A stretch of 64,000 bases of DNA from Streptomyces sp. NBC_01306 (GTDB taxonomy: Bacteria; Actinomycetota; Actinomycetes; Streptomycetales; Streptomycetaceae), in NCBI RefSeq assembly GCF_026340465.1, contig NZ_JAPEPC010000001.1, forward strand, positions 3,560,001-3,624,000. The letters run 5' to 3'. Position numbers and translations under genes: made by a program. Shown here piece by piece: positions 56,556 to 64,000 of this stretch (its first letter is position 1; every line of letters starts with the position of its first letter). Under the pieces are notes generated by a model that was given only the letters and a program-made list of their open reading frames with translations, was not told where the DNA came from and ran no database searches.

Positions 56556-58106
56556 TCAGTCGAAACGGGCGGCCAGAATCACCACGTCCTCGGCGCATTC
56601 CTGCTGGTCGAGGCCTTCGGGCAGCAGGGTTCGCAGGACGTGGTCCGCGATCGCGGCGGGGTCGTCGCGCAGCAGCCGGGGCAGGTTCGCCGCCACCGAG
56701 TGGAGCCGGGCGAACGCACGGTCCGTGGAGTCCCCGGTGCGGCGCAGCAGCCCGTCGGTGCAGAGCAGAACCGTCTCTCCTGGCGCAAGCGAGAACTCCA
56801 CACTCGGCGCTTCCCAGCAGGAGAGCATCCCCAGCGGCGCCGACAGCGAGGTCTCGATGAACTCGGTGCGCCGGTCGCCGATGATCAGCGGCGGGGTGTG
56901 GCCGGCGCCGGCCAGCACGATCTTGCGCTGTGCCGGTTCGCAGTAGGCGAAGAGCGCGGTCGCCGAGCGGGCGGGTTCGGTGAGCCGCAGCAGCAGTTCG
57001 AGGTCGGAGAGGACCGCGACCGGGTCCTCGCCCTCCATGACGGCGTACGCCCGCAGCCCGGCCCGCAGCCGTCCCATCGCGGCGGTGGCACCGGGGCCCG
57101 AGCCGGTGACCGATCCGACGGTGAGGCCGAGCGCGTCGTCGGCCAGCGGCAGCGCGTCGTACCAGTCGCCGCCGCCGCGCGGTCCGGTGCGGTGGCAGGC
57201 GGCGAGCTGCACTCCGGGCACCCTGGGCAGCCGGCGGGGCAGCAGTTCGTCGGTGAGGGTGGTCACCCGGGCGCGGGCTCGGGTCAGTTCGACCAGCCGG
57301 GCCAGGTGCTCGCTCGCGTACCGGGTGTAGAGGCCGACGAGACGGCGGTGGCGTTCCACGGGTTCGGCGGGTTCGTCGTAGAGCCAGACGGCCGCGCCGA
57401 GCGGCCCGGCCGTCGCGGCCGACAGCGGGACGGCGAAGCTGGCCGCGTAGCCGACGCGGGTGGCGACCTCGCGGTGGCGCGGGTCGAGTTGCTTGTCGCC
57501 GAGGATGTCGGGGGTGGCGACACCGTCGACGGGGGCGGTGTCGGCACCGCTCTCGCCACTGTTGCCTGTGCTGCTCTGCGCGCGGCTCTCGCCACTGTTG
57601 CCCGTGCTGCTCTGTGTGCTGCTCCCGGTGTCGTGCTCCGTGCTGTTCTTCGCGCCGGAGCGCGCGCCGGGGGGCGTGCCCGTACTGCCGGCTTCGAGGA
57701 TGCGTCCGTACGCGGTGAGGCTGCGAGGAATCGTTTCGATGTGGCCGAGTTCGGCGTGGGTGAGTCCGAGTCCGACGGTGCGGGCAGGGCAGGGGCCGTA
57801 CGCCGCTGCGCCCTGCGCCGAGGTGCCCGCGGGCTCCAGTACGACCAGGCCGCGGCGGGCACCCACCAGGGAGGCGCCCGCTCGCAGGAACTCCTGGAGC
57901 GCGTCGTCCAGGGTGTTGGTGGCGGCCAGCCGTTCGGTGAGTTCGTGCAGCGTGGTGAGGTCGAAGACCCAGCCGGCCAGCCGGTCCTGGATGAGGGCGC
58001 CGGGGGCGGCGGCGGGAACGGGGGCGGGGAGTGGTGCGGCAGTGTGCGCGGGGGCCGGAACTGTGGAGTCGATTCCAGCCACTTTCGGCAGGTGAGGTGC
58101 GCTCAT
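56556..58106 (-). CDS. GAF-PP2C (SpoIIE-type) phosphatase
   Basis: A 516-residue protein starting MSAPHLPKVAGID at the ATG at 58106; an earlier in-frame ATG would add about 40 residues. A GAF domain covers about 45-275, interrupted by a Ser/Thr/Gly-rich insertion (SSTGNSGESRAQSSTGNSGE, about 160-195). A PP2C SpoIIE-type domain spans about 300-516: RGGGDWYDALPL, LTVGSVTGSGPGA, LLCTDGLLRR, CAEDVVIL. The family dephosphorylates anti-sigma antagonists. Oddly, the usual GDV aspartate is Ser here (GSV), so one metal ligand may be missing. Together with the RsbW-like genes it suggests a partner-switching stress pathway. Confidence 0.86.
   Translation of the reverse strand: MSAPHLPKVAGIDSTVPAPAHTAAPLPAPVPAAAPGALIQDRLAGWVFDLTTLHELTERLAATNTLDDALQEFLRAGASLVGARRGLVVLEPAGTSAQGAAAYGPCPARTVGLGLTHAELGHIETIPRSLTAYGRILEAGSTGTPPGARSGAKNSTEHDTGSSTQSSTGNSGESRAQSSTGNSGESGADTAPVDGVATPDILGDKQLDPRHREVATRVGYAASFAVPLSAATAGPLGAAVWLYDEPAEPVERHRRLVGLYTRYASEHLARLVELTRARARVTTLTDELLPRRLPRVPGVQLAACHRTGPRGGGDWYDALPLADDALGLTVGSVTGSGPGATAAMGRLRAGLRAYAVMEGEDPVAVLSDLELLLRLTEPARSATALFAYCEPAQRKIVLAGAGHTPPLIIGDRRTEFIETSLSAPLGMLSCWEAPSVEFSLAPGETVLLCTDGLLRRTGDSTDRAFARLHSVAANLPRLLRDDPAAIADHVLRTLLPEGLDQQECAEDVVILAARFD
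57549..57614 (-). repeat. 30-bp direct repeat at 36-bp period in the phosphatase gene
   Basis: A 30-bp element beginning GCTCTCGCCACTGTTGCC occurs at 57549-57578 and 57585-57614 with one mismatch. It encodes the duplicated SSTGNSGES segment inserted in the GAF domain. Confidence 0.85.
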
Positions 58107-58739
58107 GGCAGCCGGCTTTCTGACTGGTGTGTTTCGCTCAATAGCATCGCAAACCCCCATACCATTCTGCGTAGCTATCAATGGATCCACATGTACACGC
58201 AGAAGCGAGGAGATGTCCAGCATTGTCCCCTTGGGGCCCCTGGTGTCCACGGGAGGAAACTGTCTCCCTCCAGTAGATAGCCAACTTGGCCGGAAAGTGC
58301 CCCCCTGTGCGGCTATTTGATGTCGACTGAGGTCGTTCGGCAGAGCGTCACACCGACTGCGGTGGGTACGTAACCGGTGATGACCAGGGGCAGTTGACAC
58401 GGCCCCGGAACCTGGCGGCAGGCCTGGGCGTCTAAACCGCTGTGGGTCACGCCCCAACCCCGAACGGCGGGGTTCGCGCAAGCGGCACAGTGACACAGCG
58501 ATTCAGCGGCACGGCGATTCACCGGCACAGCGCACAGCACAGACAGCAAGCACAGACAGCACGGGACAAGTACGCGCCACGCACGCGCCACTCCTGGCCA
58601 TGCTTGAGCAGTGAACTCGGACCAGCTCCGCCCTGCCGGTCATCAACACCGCAGGCCAGCAGCGTGTGTACGTACAGCGACGCGACATATCCATGGCGCG
58701 ATGCGGACCTCGGCGTTCAACGGAAAGGAACGAGCGCTC
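58107..58739. other. Divergent promoter region (phosphatase / Prim-Pol gene)
   Basis: 633 bp without a convincing gene. The left part (58120-58330) is AT-richer than average and likely holds the phosphatase promoter. A 13-bp tandem duplication AGCACAGACAGCA lies at 58536-58548 and 58549-58561. The Prim-Pol ribosome binding region GGAAAGGAACG is at the right end. Confidence 0.55.
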
Positions 58740-59516
58740 ATGCGCGAGATCCTCGGAAGGCGACGCGGACTCCGGTTCCGGCGCAGCGGGAGGCACGCCC
58801 AGCTCGATGCGGCGCTGACCTGCGCAACCGGCTGGCAGTGGCCCGTCGTTCCCGGCGTGGGGCACACCGCCTCCGCCGGCCGGGAGCGCAGCTGCGGCTG
58901 CCCCGACCCCGAGTGCGTCGTACCCGGCGCACACCCCTTCGACCCAGGGCTGCTCACGGCGACCACGGACGAGCGCATGGTGCGCTGGTGGTGGACCAGC
59001 CGTCCCGACGCCCCGGTGATCATGGCGACGGGCGGCCGCGCGCCGTGCGCGCTCAGTCTGCCCGCCGTCGCGGGCGCACGCGCCCTGGTGGCGCTCGACC
59101 GGATGGACATGCGGATCGGACCGGTCGTGGCGACGCCCACACGCTGGTCGCTGCTGGTCGCCCCGTACTCACTGGAACGGCTCGGCGAACTGCTGCACGC
59201 CAAGGACTGGGTACCCAGCTCGCTGCGGTTCCACGGCGAGGGGGGCTATCTGGTGCTGCCGCCGTCCGAGACGGGCAAGGGCCCGGTCTGGTGGGAGCGG
59301 GCTCCTTCCCCGGCCGCACGGCCGCTGCCGGGCGCGGGAGGCTCCGCAGGCGCTCGCGGTACTGCCGGCGCTCGCGGTACTGCCGGCGCTCGCGGTACTG
59401 CCGGCGCTCGCGGTACTGCGGCGGCACCCTGGCTACCGGATGTCGAAGCGGTGGTGGACGCGCTGGTCGAGGCGAGCACCGGCGCTCCCGGCGGCGGCAG
59501 CAAGCTCGCCTACTGA
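58740..59516 (+). CDS. Bifunctional DNA primase/polymerase (Prim-Pol) domain protein
   Basis: A 258-residue protein starting at the ATG giving MREILGRRRGLRFRRSGRH, with AAAGGAACG upstream; an earlier ATG at 58701 is possible. CGCPDPECVVPGAHPFDPGL near residues 54-73 and MVRWWWTSRPDAPVIMATGG near 80-99 are typical of the N-terminal Prim-Pol domain found in plasmid, phage and integrative-element replication proteins. There is no helicase or PriCT domain, and the C-terminus is a Gly/Ala/Arg repeat. Chromosomal Streptomyces copies of this short form are common and their role is unknown. No mobile element is visible around it. Confidence 0.75.
   Translation: MREILGRRRGLRFRRSGRHAQLDAALTCATGWQWPVVPGVGHTASAGRERSCGCPDPECVVPGAHPFDPGLLTATTDERMVRWWWTSRPDAPVIMATGGRAPCALSLPAVAGARALVALDRMDMRIGPVVATPTRWSLLVAPYSLERLGELLHAKDWVPSSLRFHGEGGYLVLPPSETGKGPVWWERAPSPAARPLPGAGGSAGARGTAGARGTAGARGTAGARGTAAAPWLPDVEAVVDALVEASTGAPGGGSKLAY
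59350..59421 (+). repeat. 18-bp tandem repeat (4 copies) in the Prim-Pol gene
   Basis: GCGCTCGCGGTACTGCCG is repeated at 59350, 59368 and 59386 (identical) and 59404 (one mismatch), encoding AGARGT hexapeptides. Near-identity suggests recent expansion. Confidence 0.93.
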
Positions 59517-59954
59517 CGGCCTGCCCGCCTGCTGCTGACGGCCGAGCGGCACCCGGATGCGTACACACCGTGAGGGTGCCGGACGGCCGGACCGTGGCGT
59601 CGGGTCGCGCGGCCGGCTCCGTGGACGGGACTCGCGCCCTGCGTGAACCGGCGTGCGGGACGCGCAGGGAGTACGAGGGCCGGCGGCTTGTGTCGCGGGG
59701 GCGGACGGTGCCGGGGCGGCGCGCTGCGCCTGTGCTCCGGAAGCAACTCCGCGCCCCCTGCCGGGCATTGACAACCCGGGCATGGAAGGGCCCGGCCGTT
59801 GGCGACGGGGGATGCACCAACGACCGGGCTACTAGAACGGTAACAAGAGATCGGCGGTTCGCAAATTCGATCTCATGTATTCGGACAGCGACTTACCCGC
59901 GCGTACGGGCACTTGTGACTGGAGTCACCTGCTGTTCCGTCCGGGTCGTCACTC
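59517..59954. other. 438-bp region with no confident gene
   Basis: The left part (from the GTG near 59571) reads as an open frame with high third-position GC (VRVPDGRTVASGRAAG ...). It has no recognisable domain and no good ribosome binding site, so I do not call it. The right part (59825-59950) is AT-richer and may hold a promoter. I see no RNA gene. Confidence 0.5.
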
Positions 59955-60938
59955 TCAGCTGAGCGTCACCTGGCGGTTGGTGAGACCGCCGCGGGCCCGG
60001 CGCTCCTCCGGAGTGAGCGGAGCGTCGGCGGCCAGAGCCTCGGCGAGCCGCTCCGCGAACTCGGCCGCGGGCTTCTCGCACTCCTCGGCGTTCATCGCGC
60101 TCGGCAGGTCCCAGACCGGCACCGTGAGCCCGTGCGCCCGGAAGGAGCCGACCAGCCTGGTGCCGACGCCGAGCGATGAGGTGCCCGCGGCGTGCAGCCG
60201 GGCCAGGGCGTCAAGGAGCTGCTCCTCGGGGTGGAGCATCACCCAGCGCAGATGGTTCTTGTCGGGGGTCTCGCACCAGTAGGCGGAGTCCACCGATGCG
60301 AGCTTCACGGTGGGGATGACCGCCTCGTTCGCGCGCTCCAGCGAGGCGGAGACCTCCGGGGTGGCGTTCTCCGAGTCGGGCACCCAGAACTCGAACCCGG
60401 GGTGCACCACCGGCGCGAAGGGGGCGCCCGGGTCCAACAGGTCCTGGAGCCGGGGCCCGTCGGGTGCGGCCTGCTGACCGGCGACCGGCGTGCCGGGCTC
60501 GGCGGTCAGGGCCCGCTGGAGGGTGTCGGCCAGGTCGCGGCTGAGGTCGCCGGACGGGGTGTCGTTCTGCAGGCCGACCAGGACGGAGCCGTCGTCACGC
60601 CGCAGCGCGGGCCAGGCCATCGGCAGGACGGTCGCGAGCGTCACGGACGGCACACCGTCGGGCAGCCCGCCCTTGAGGGTGAGTTCCACGGTCGCCGCGG
60701 GCACCAGCTCGCGCAGCGCGACCCAGTCGCCCTCGCCGGGCAGTCCCTCGAAGGGGCGCTGGACCAGCTCGGCCACGGCGTGCGCTGCGGCCCGGCCGTG
60801 GCAGGCCTTGTAGCGGCGGCCGGAGCCGCAGGGGCAGGGCTCACGGGCCCCGACCACGGGGACATGCTCAGCGGCGCCTGCGGAGCGGGCCCCGTTGGTT
60901 CCGTGAGGGGCCTTCGTCTGAGGACGCTTCTTCGCCAT
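59955..60938 (-). CDS. SEC-C motif / DUF5926-like protein
   Basis: A 327-residue soluble protein beginning MAKKRPQTKAPHG at the ATG at 60938. A SEC-C zinc motif (REPCPCGSGRRYKACHG, residues about 33-49) binds zinc through Cys-Cys-Cys-His/Cys and is shared with SecA C-termini, where it contacts SecB. The remaining 270 residues form a conserved actinobacterial domain (DUF5926-like) with FWVPDSENATPEV and KNHLRWVMLHPEEQLLDAL. The function is not established; zinc-dependent protein or nucleic-acid interaction is likely. A stand-alone gene, 120 bp downstream of the RsbW-like gene stop. Confidence 0.82.
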   Translation of the reverse strand: MAKKRPQTKAPHGTNGARSAGAAEHVPVVGAREPCPCGSGRRYKACHGRAAAHAVAELVQRPFEGLPGEGDWVALRELVPAATVELTLKGGLPDGVPSVTLATVLPMAWPALRRDDGSVLVGLQNDTPSGDLSRDLADTLQRALTAEPGTPVAGQQAAPDGPRLQDLLDPGAPFAPVVHPGFEFWVPDSENATPEVSASLERANEAVIPTVKLASVDSAYWCETPDKNHLRWVMLHPEEQLLDALARLHAAGTSSLGVGTRLVGSFRAHGLTVPVWDLPSAMNAEECEKPAAEFAERLAEALAADAPLTPEERRARGGLTNRQVTLS

Positions 60939-61058
60939 GGTGCGGCTCTCTCCCGACTGCGCTGGTCCTGTGTGTGGCGCGAGCCTATGGGATGTCCGCC
61001 CGTTCGTGCGGGGGCTCACGGAGACCGGACCGCAGCTCCCCACCCGTCCGGTACCGGA

Positions 61059-61652
61059 TCAGTCGACTCCGTCGAAGACGTCCGGGACCGAGACATCAGG
61101 GAAGTCGGCGACCTCGGCGAATTCCGGGAAGCCCGCGACGGCCGACACGGCCGGGGCGGCCGGCGCCGGGAAATCCGGTCCACCGGCGGGCCCGGCGGCG
61201 GTGAAGTCCTCGCGGCGCGCCTCGGTGACGAGCACCCAGACGGTCACTTCGCCCGACGCGTTGTCCCGTACGCCCCACTCCTGGGCCAGCGCACTGATGA
61301 TGTTGAGCCCGCGGCCGCCCCGTGCCGTGACCGATGGAGTGGCCGGAACCGGTCGGGTCGGACCGCCTCCGTCCGTCACTTCCACGGTCAGTCTGCCTGC
61401 CTTGTCCACGCGCCAAGCAGCCCGTACGTCGCCGTCGCCGATCTCCGTCCGGCCCAGCGGCCTGCCATGCCGGCAGGCGTTGCTGAGCAGTTCGGAAAGG
61501 ATCAGTACGGCGTCGTCGACGACCGAGTCGGACACCCCGGTCCTGCGCAGCTGATCACGCATCCGGTGTCTCGCTTCGCCCACGCCCGCAGGGCCATGGG
61601 GTACGGCCATGCTCGACGACGCGGGCACTTCCTGTGCCACCACCAACGCCAC
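61059..61652 (-). CDS. RsbW-like ATP-binding protein with Pro/Ala-rich C-terminus
   Basis: A 197-residue GHKL ATPase. The GTG at 61652 has AAAGGAGG 8 nt upstream, a near-ideal ribosome binding site that fixes this start over the longer frame to 61793. The N-box is ILSELLSNACRHG near residues 45-57, G1 TVEVTDGGGPTRP near 87-99, and G2 ARGGRGLNIISAL near 107-119. Residues about 145-197 form an Ala/Pro/Val-rich acidic tail (AVAGFPEFAEVADFPDVSVP) absent from classical RsbW. By family it is an anti-sigma or antagonist kinase. No sigma or antagonist gene is adjacent; see the phosphatase at 56556. Confidence 0.88.
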   Translation of the reverse strand: MALVVAQEVPASSSMAVPHGPAGVGEARHRMRDQLRRTGVSDSVVDDAVLILSELLSNACRHGRPLGRTEIGDGDVRAAWRVDKAGRLTVEVTDGGGPTRPVPATPSVTARGGRGLNIISALAQEWGVRDNASGEVTVWVLVTEARREDFTAAGPAGGPDFPAPAAPAVSAVAGFPEFAEVADFPDVSVPDVFDGVD

Positions 61653-61860
61653 CCCCGAGACCTCCTTTGCCCCCACGCCACCGATTGGATGCCCCGGGTT
61701 ACTGGACCGGAAACCGGCCAAAGGGGGCCCGGTGACGCACTCAACATGCTCGAATACGAACCGAACGCGCCGGTGCACTCCCTGTGACCGCATTAATAGG
61801 GATTGAACTGGATTGAAAGGGACTAATCGGCATCAGGGTGCTAATCGGGACTAAGTGGGG

Positions 61861-62667
61861 CTAAGGGCGGCCCAGTTGGGACAGGACCTGCTTCGGGCGG
61901 TTGGTGATGATCGCGTCCACGCCCAGCTCGGCGCAGAGCGCGACGTCCTCGGGCTCGTTCACGGTCCACACATGCACCTGGTGCCCGGCCCGGTGCAGCC
62001 GCTCGACGTAGCCGGGGTGGTTGCGCACGATCCGCATGCCGGGGCCGGCGATCCCGGCACCGGCGGGCAGTCGGCCGTCGCGCAGCCGCGGCGAGAGGAA
62101 CTGCAGCAGATAGACGGTGGGGATGGCGGGCGCGGCGGCGGCGATCCGGTGCAGCGAACGGGCCGAGAAGCTCATGATCCGCACCGGCGACGAGTCACCC
62201 TGCGACGGCGAGTCCAGGCCGAAACGGGCCAGCGCCGCGAGCAGCTTCTCCTCCACCTGGCCGGCCCACCGGGTGGGGTGCTTGGTCTCGATGGCCAGCT
62301 CCACCCGGCGGCCCGAGTCGTGGACCAGCTCCAGGAGCCGGTCCAGGGTGAGTACGGACGTACTCTCCCGGTCCCAGTCCGGGGACTCCTCCGGGTCCTT
62401 CCAGTCCCGCCAGGACCCGAAGTCGAGGGTGGCCAGATCGGACAGCTCCAGAGTGGAGACCGCGCCACGGCCGTCGGATGTGCGGTTCACCCGGCGGTCG
62501 TGCACACAGACGAGATGGCCGTCGGCGGTGAGCCGTACATCGCATTCGAGAGCGTCGGCGCCGTCCTCGATGGCACGCGTGTACGCGGCGAGGGTGTGCT
62601 CGGGGGCGTCCTCGGATGCCCCTCGGTGAGCGACGACCTGGATGCTGTGCTGTCGTACGTGGGTCAC
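61861..62667 (-). CDS. Glycerophosphodiester phosphodiesterase
   Basis: A 268-residue GDPD of the cytoplasmic UgpQ type (no signal peptide). It hydrolyses glycerophosphodiesters to sn-glycerol 3-phosphate and alcohol. The catalytic HRGASEDAPEHT is near residues 13-24 (His13 and Glu). The metal ligands Glu/Asp are in ALECDVRLTADG, and the second catalytic His is in HLVCVHDRRVNRTSDG. VELAIETKHPTRWAG and VHVWTVNEPED complete the barrel signatures. The start is taken as the GTG at 62667 (VTHVRQHSIQVV); there is no strong ribosome binding site, and a frame upstream is Arg/Pro-rich. A stand-alone gene, divergent from the protease gene. Confidence 0.9.
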   Translation of the reverse strand: MTHVRQHSIQVVAHRGASEDAPEHTLAAYTRAIEDGADALECDVRLTADGHLVCVHDRRVNRTSDGRGAVSTLELSDLATLDFGSWRDWKDPEESPDWDRESTSVLTLDRLLELVHDSGRRVELAIETKHPTRWAGQVEEKLLAALARFGLDSPSQGDSSPVRIMSFSARSLHRIAAAAPAIPTVYLLQFLSPRLRDGRLPAGAGIAGPGMRIVRNHPGYVERLHRAGHQVHVWTVNEPEDVALCAELGVDAIITNRPKQVLSQLGRP

Positions 62668-63018
62668 CGCGTCATGGTGCCACCGTGGCGGGGTAGGAGG
62701 ACGCAGAAGGGCGCGGGCAGGTGTGTGAAGGTGCGGGCTTCTCACCCCTCTCATCCTTCTCATCCGAAATAAAGGATGTGCGGGGAGCGGGCGGGGAGAA
62801 GTTCAGTGGGACGACCGAGCAGGACAACCCCGTAGTACGACCCCGTAGGACAACCGCAGGACATCGCAGTAGGACAACGCAGCAGGACAACCCACTGAGA
62901 AGACGAAGACGCACAGCTCCCGTTTACAGTGCCCCGACGTGCTGTGGGAAAAGCTGTCCGCAGACACTTGCACAGCGGGACTCTGACCGAGACGACGTGG
63001 AACCGAGGAGAAAGAGCT
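62668..63018. other. Divergent intergenic region with AGGACAAC repeats
   Basis: 351 bp between the phosphodiesterase and protease genes. From 62820 to 62892 it holds five imperfect copies of AGGACAACNNC at 13-20-bp spacing, which could be a regulator site or a slipped repeat. The protease ribosome binding site GAGGAGAAAGAG is at 63005-63016. No gene is seen. Confidence 0.55.
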
Positions 63019-64000
63019 GTGAGCACCGAGAACGAGGGCACCGAGGGCACGGCGGCCGAGACCGCACCACCCGCCCCGTCCGCACCTCCCGTACCGGTTG
63101 CCGCTCCTGAGGGCACGCCCGCTTCCGCCACCGAAGCCACTGCGCAGCTCCCTGGGCCGGTGCCCGCCGGCGCGCCCGAGCCCGTCCGGGCCGCGGACGC
63201 CGGCTGGCCTCCGCCGCCGCCGTCAGTTCCTGCGTACGGGGGCGGCGGCAACGGCGGATACGGGGAGGGCGGCGGCCCCGTATGGGGTGCGCCCGTACCG
63301 GCTCCGCCCGCCGCGCCGAAGAAGCGCGCGGGCGGTCTGATCGCAGCGGTGGTCGTCGCGGCGCTGGTCGCGGGCGGTATCGGCGGCGGCATCGGGTACT
63401 TCGCCGCCGAGCACAGCGACAACGCGACGGGCTCGACGACCGTGTCGGCGCCCGGCAAGGCGCAGGACGTCAAGCGCTCCCCGAACACCGTGGCGGGGAT
63501 CGCTGCCAAGGCGCTTCCGAGCGTGGTGACCATAGAGGCCAAGAGCGGCAACGGCGACGGCGGCACGGGCACCGGCTTCATCTATGACACCCAGGGCCAC
63601 ATCCTCACCAACAACCACGTAGTGGCGGAGGCGGCCGACGGGGGCACCCTGACGGCGACGTTCTCCAACGGCAAGAAGTACGACGCCGAGGTGGTCGGCC
63701 GGGCGCAGGGTTACGACGTGGCCGTCGTCAAGCTCAAGAACGCCCCCTCCGGGCTGACCCCGCTGGAGCTCGGCAACTCGGACCAGGTGGCGGTCGGCGA
63801 CTCGACCATCGCGATCGGTGCGCCGTTCGGCCTGTCCAACACGGTGACGACCGGCATCATCAGCGCCAAGAACCGCCCGGTCGCCTCGGGCGACGGCTCG
63901 GGCAGCAAGGCCTCGTACATGAGCGCCCTGCAGACCGACGCCTCGATCAACCCGGGCAACTCGGGCGGCCCGCTGCTCGACGACCGCGGGGCGGTCATCG
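63019..64000 (+). CDS. HtrA/DegP-like membrane serine protease (truncated by window end)
   Basis: The first 327 codons of a trypsin-like protease; the rest lies beyond the window. The GTG at 63019 follows GAGGAGAAAGAGCT. The N-terminal about 100 residues are Pro/Ala/Glu-rich and cytoplasmic, followed by a membrane span at about 105-127 (GLIAAVVVAALVAGGIG). The extracytoplasmic protease domain has the catalytic triad intact: His200 in TNNHVV, Asp233 in YDVAVVKL and Ser315 in NPGNSGGPL. The stretch GAPFGLSNTVTTGIISA is typical of HtrA/DegP/PepD. A C-terminal PDZ domain is expected but unseen. It probably takes part in envelope protein quality control. Confidence 0.92.
   Translation, partial: MSTENEGTEGTAAETAPPAPSAPPVPVAAPEGTPASATEATAQLPGPVPAGAPEPVRAADAGWPPPPPSVPAYGGGGNGGYGEGGGPVWGAPVPAPPAAPKKRAGGLIAAVVVAALVAGGIGGGIGYFAAEHSDNATGSTTVSAPGKAQDVKRSPNTVAGIAAKALPSVVTIEAKSGNGDGGTGTGFIYDTQGHILTNNHVVAEAADGGTLTATFSNGKKYDAEVVGRAQGYDVAVVKLKNAPSGLTPLELGNSDQVAVGDSTIAIGAPFGLSNTVTTGIISAKNRPVASGDGSGSKASYMSALQTDASINPGNSGGPLLDDRGAVI

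Noticed and set aside
59053..59820. 255-aa minus-strand frame over the Prim-Pol 3' end
   Set aside because: Its RQYRE repeats are only the antisense reading of the 18-bp repeat; no start signal or domain.

Overview
The window reads as origin-proximal core chromosome of a Streptomyces. Evidence: very high GC with strong third-position GC bias, an adjacent ssgR/ssgA pair (sporulation genes of mycelial actinomycetes), DtpA-type copper/peroxidase genes, a bldA-type TTA codon, and the order ssgR-ssgA-thiC ... cydA-cydB-cydDC-sensor kinase ... serS-pheA-dtpA-sco ... pepP ... htrA-like protease, which matches what I remember of S. coelicolor around SCO3920-SCO3977 (from memory, not a search). No tRNA, rRNA, transposase, integrase or CRISPR array was found.

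Layout. 0-11.4 kb: single genes (serine hydrolase, HTH_42 protein, GNATs, MarR/MFS pair, HAD, Nudix, LysR, cystathionine gamma-lyase, small membrane proteins, cupin). 11.7-16.5 kb: ssgR, ssgA, a YibE/F-type membrane protein, then a TPP riboswitch and thiC. 16.7-20.4 kb: membrane protein, metallophosphoesterase and LacI regulator. 20.4-29.7 kb: histidinol-phosphate aminotransferase homologue, then a Rex-controlled cytochrome bd module (cydA, cydB, fused cydDC) followed by a GAF-GAF histidine kinase that keeps DevS/DosS-like haem-pocket residues. 29.7-36.7 kb: HAD phosphatase, F420-type oxidoreductase, MerR regulator and a tightly coupled operon (M24 peptidase-like, EphD-like hydrolase-SDR fusion, PF10118-like metal hydrolase). 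37-40.6 kb: two-ATPase/two-permease ABC operon ended by a strong hairpin. 40.7-47.7 kb: antirepressor-like protein, CynX-type MFS, FadR-type regulator, HAD + serS, pheA. 47.9-54.1 kb: copper-trafficking run (membrane protein, YcnI, Sco, PCuAC/ECuC, CopC-CopD fusion, Tat-exported DyP peroxidase DtpA). 54.4-64 kb: two RsbW-like ATP-binding proteins and a SpoIIE-type phosphatase (partner-switching components), pepP, a Prim-Pol-domain protein, a SEC-C protein, a glycerophosphodiester phosphodiesterase and the start of an HtrA-like membrane protease.

The most notable non-gene content concerns chromosome biology. Two perfect 14-bp parS palindromes (6654-6667, 24319-24332) each contain the GTG start codon of a gene. 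Three groups of DnaA-box-like 9-mers (31793-31846, 36787-36828, 46319-46626) lie in intergenic DNA, one being a 14-bp-period array of three identical boxes. The window is also rich in short in-frame tandem repeats (periods 11, 13, 14, 15, 18 and 36 bp), both in coding linkers and between genes.
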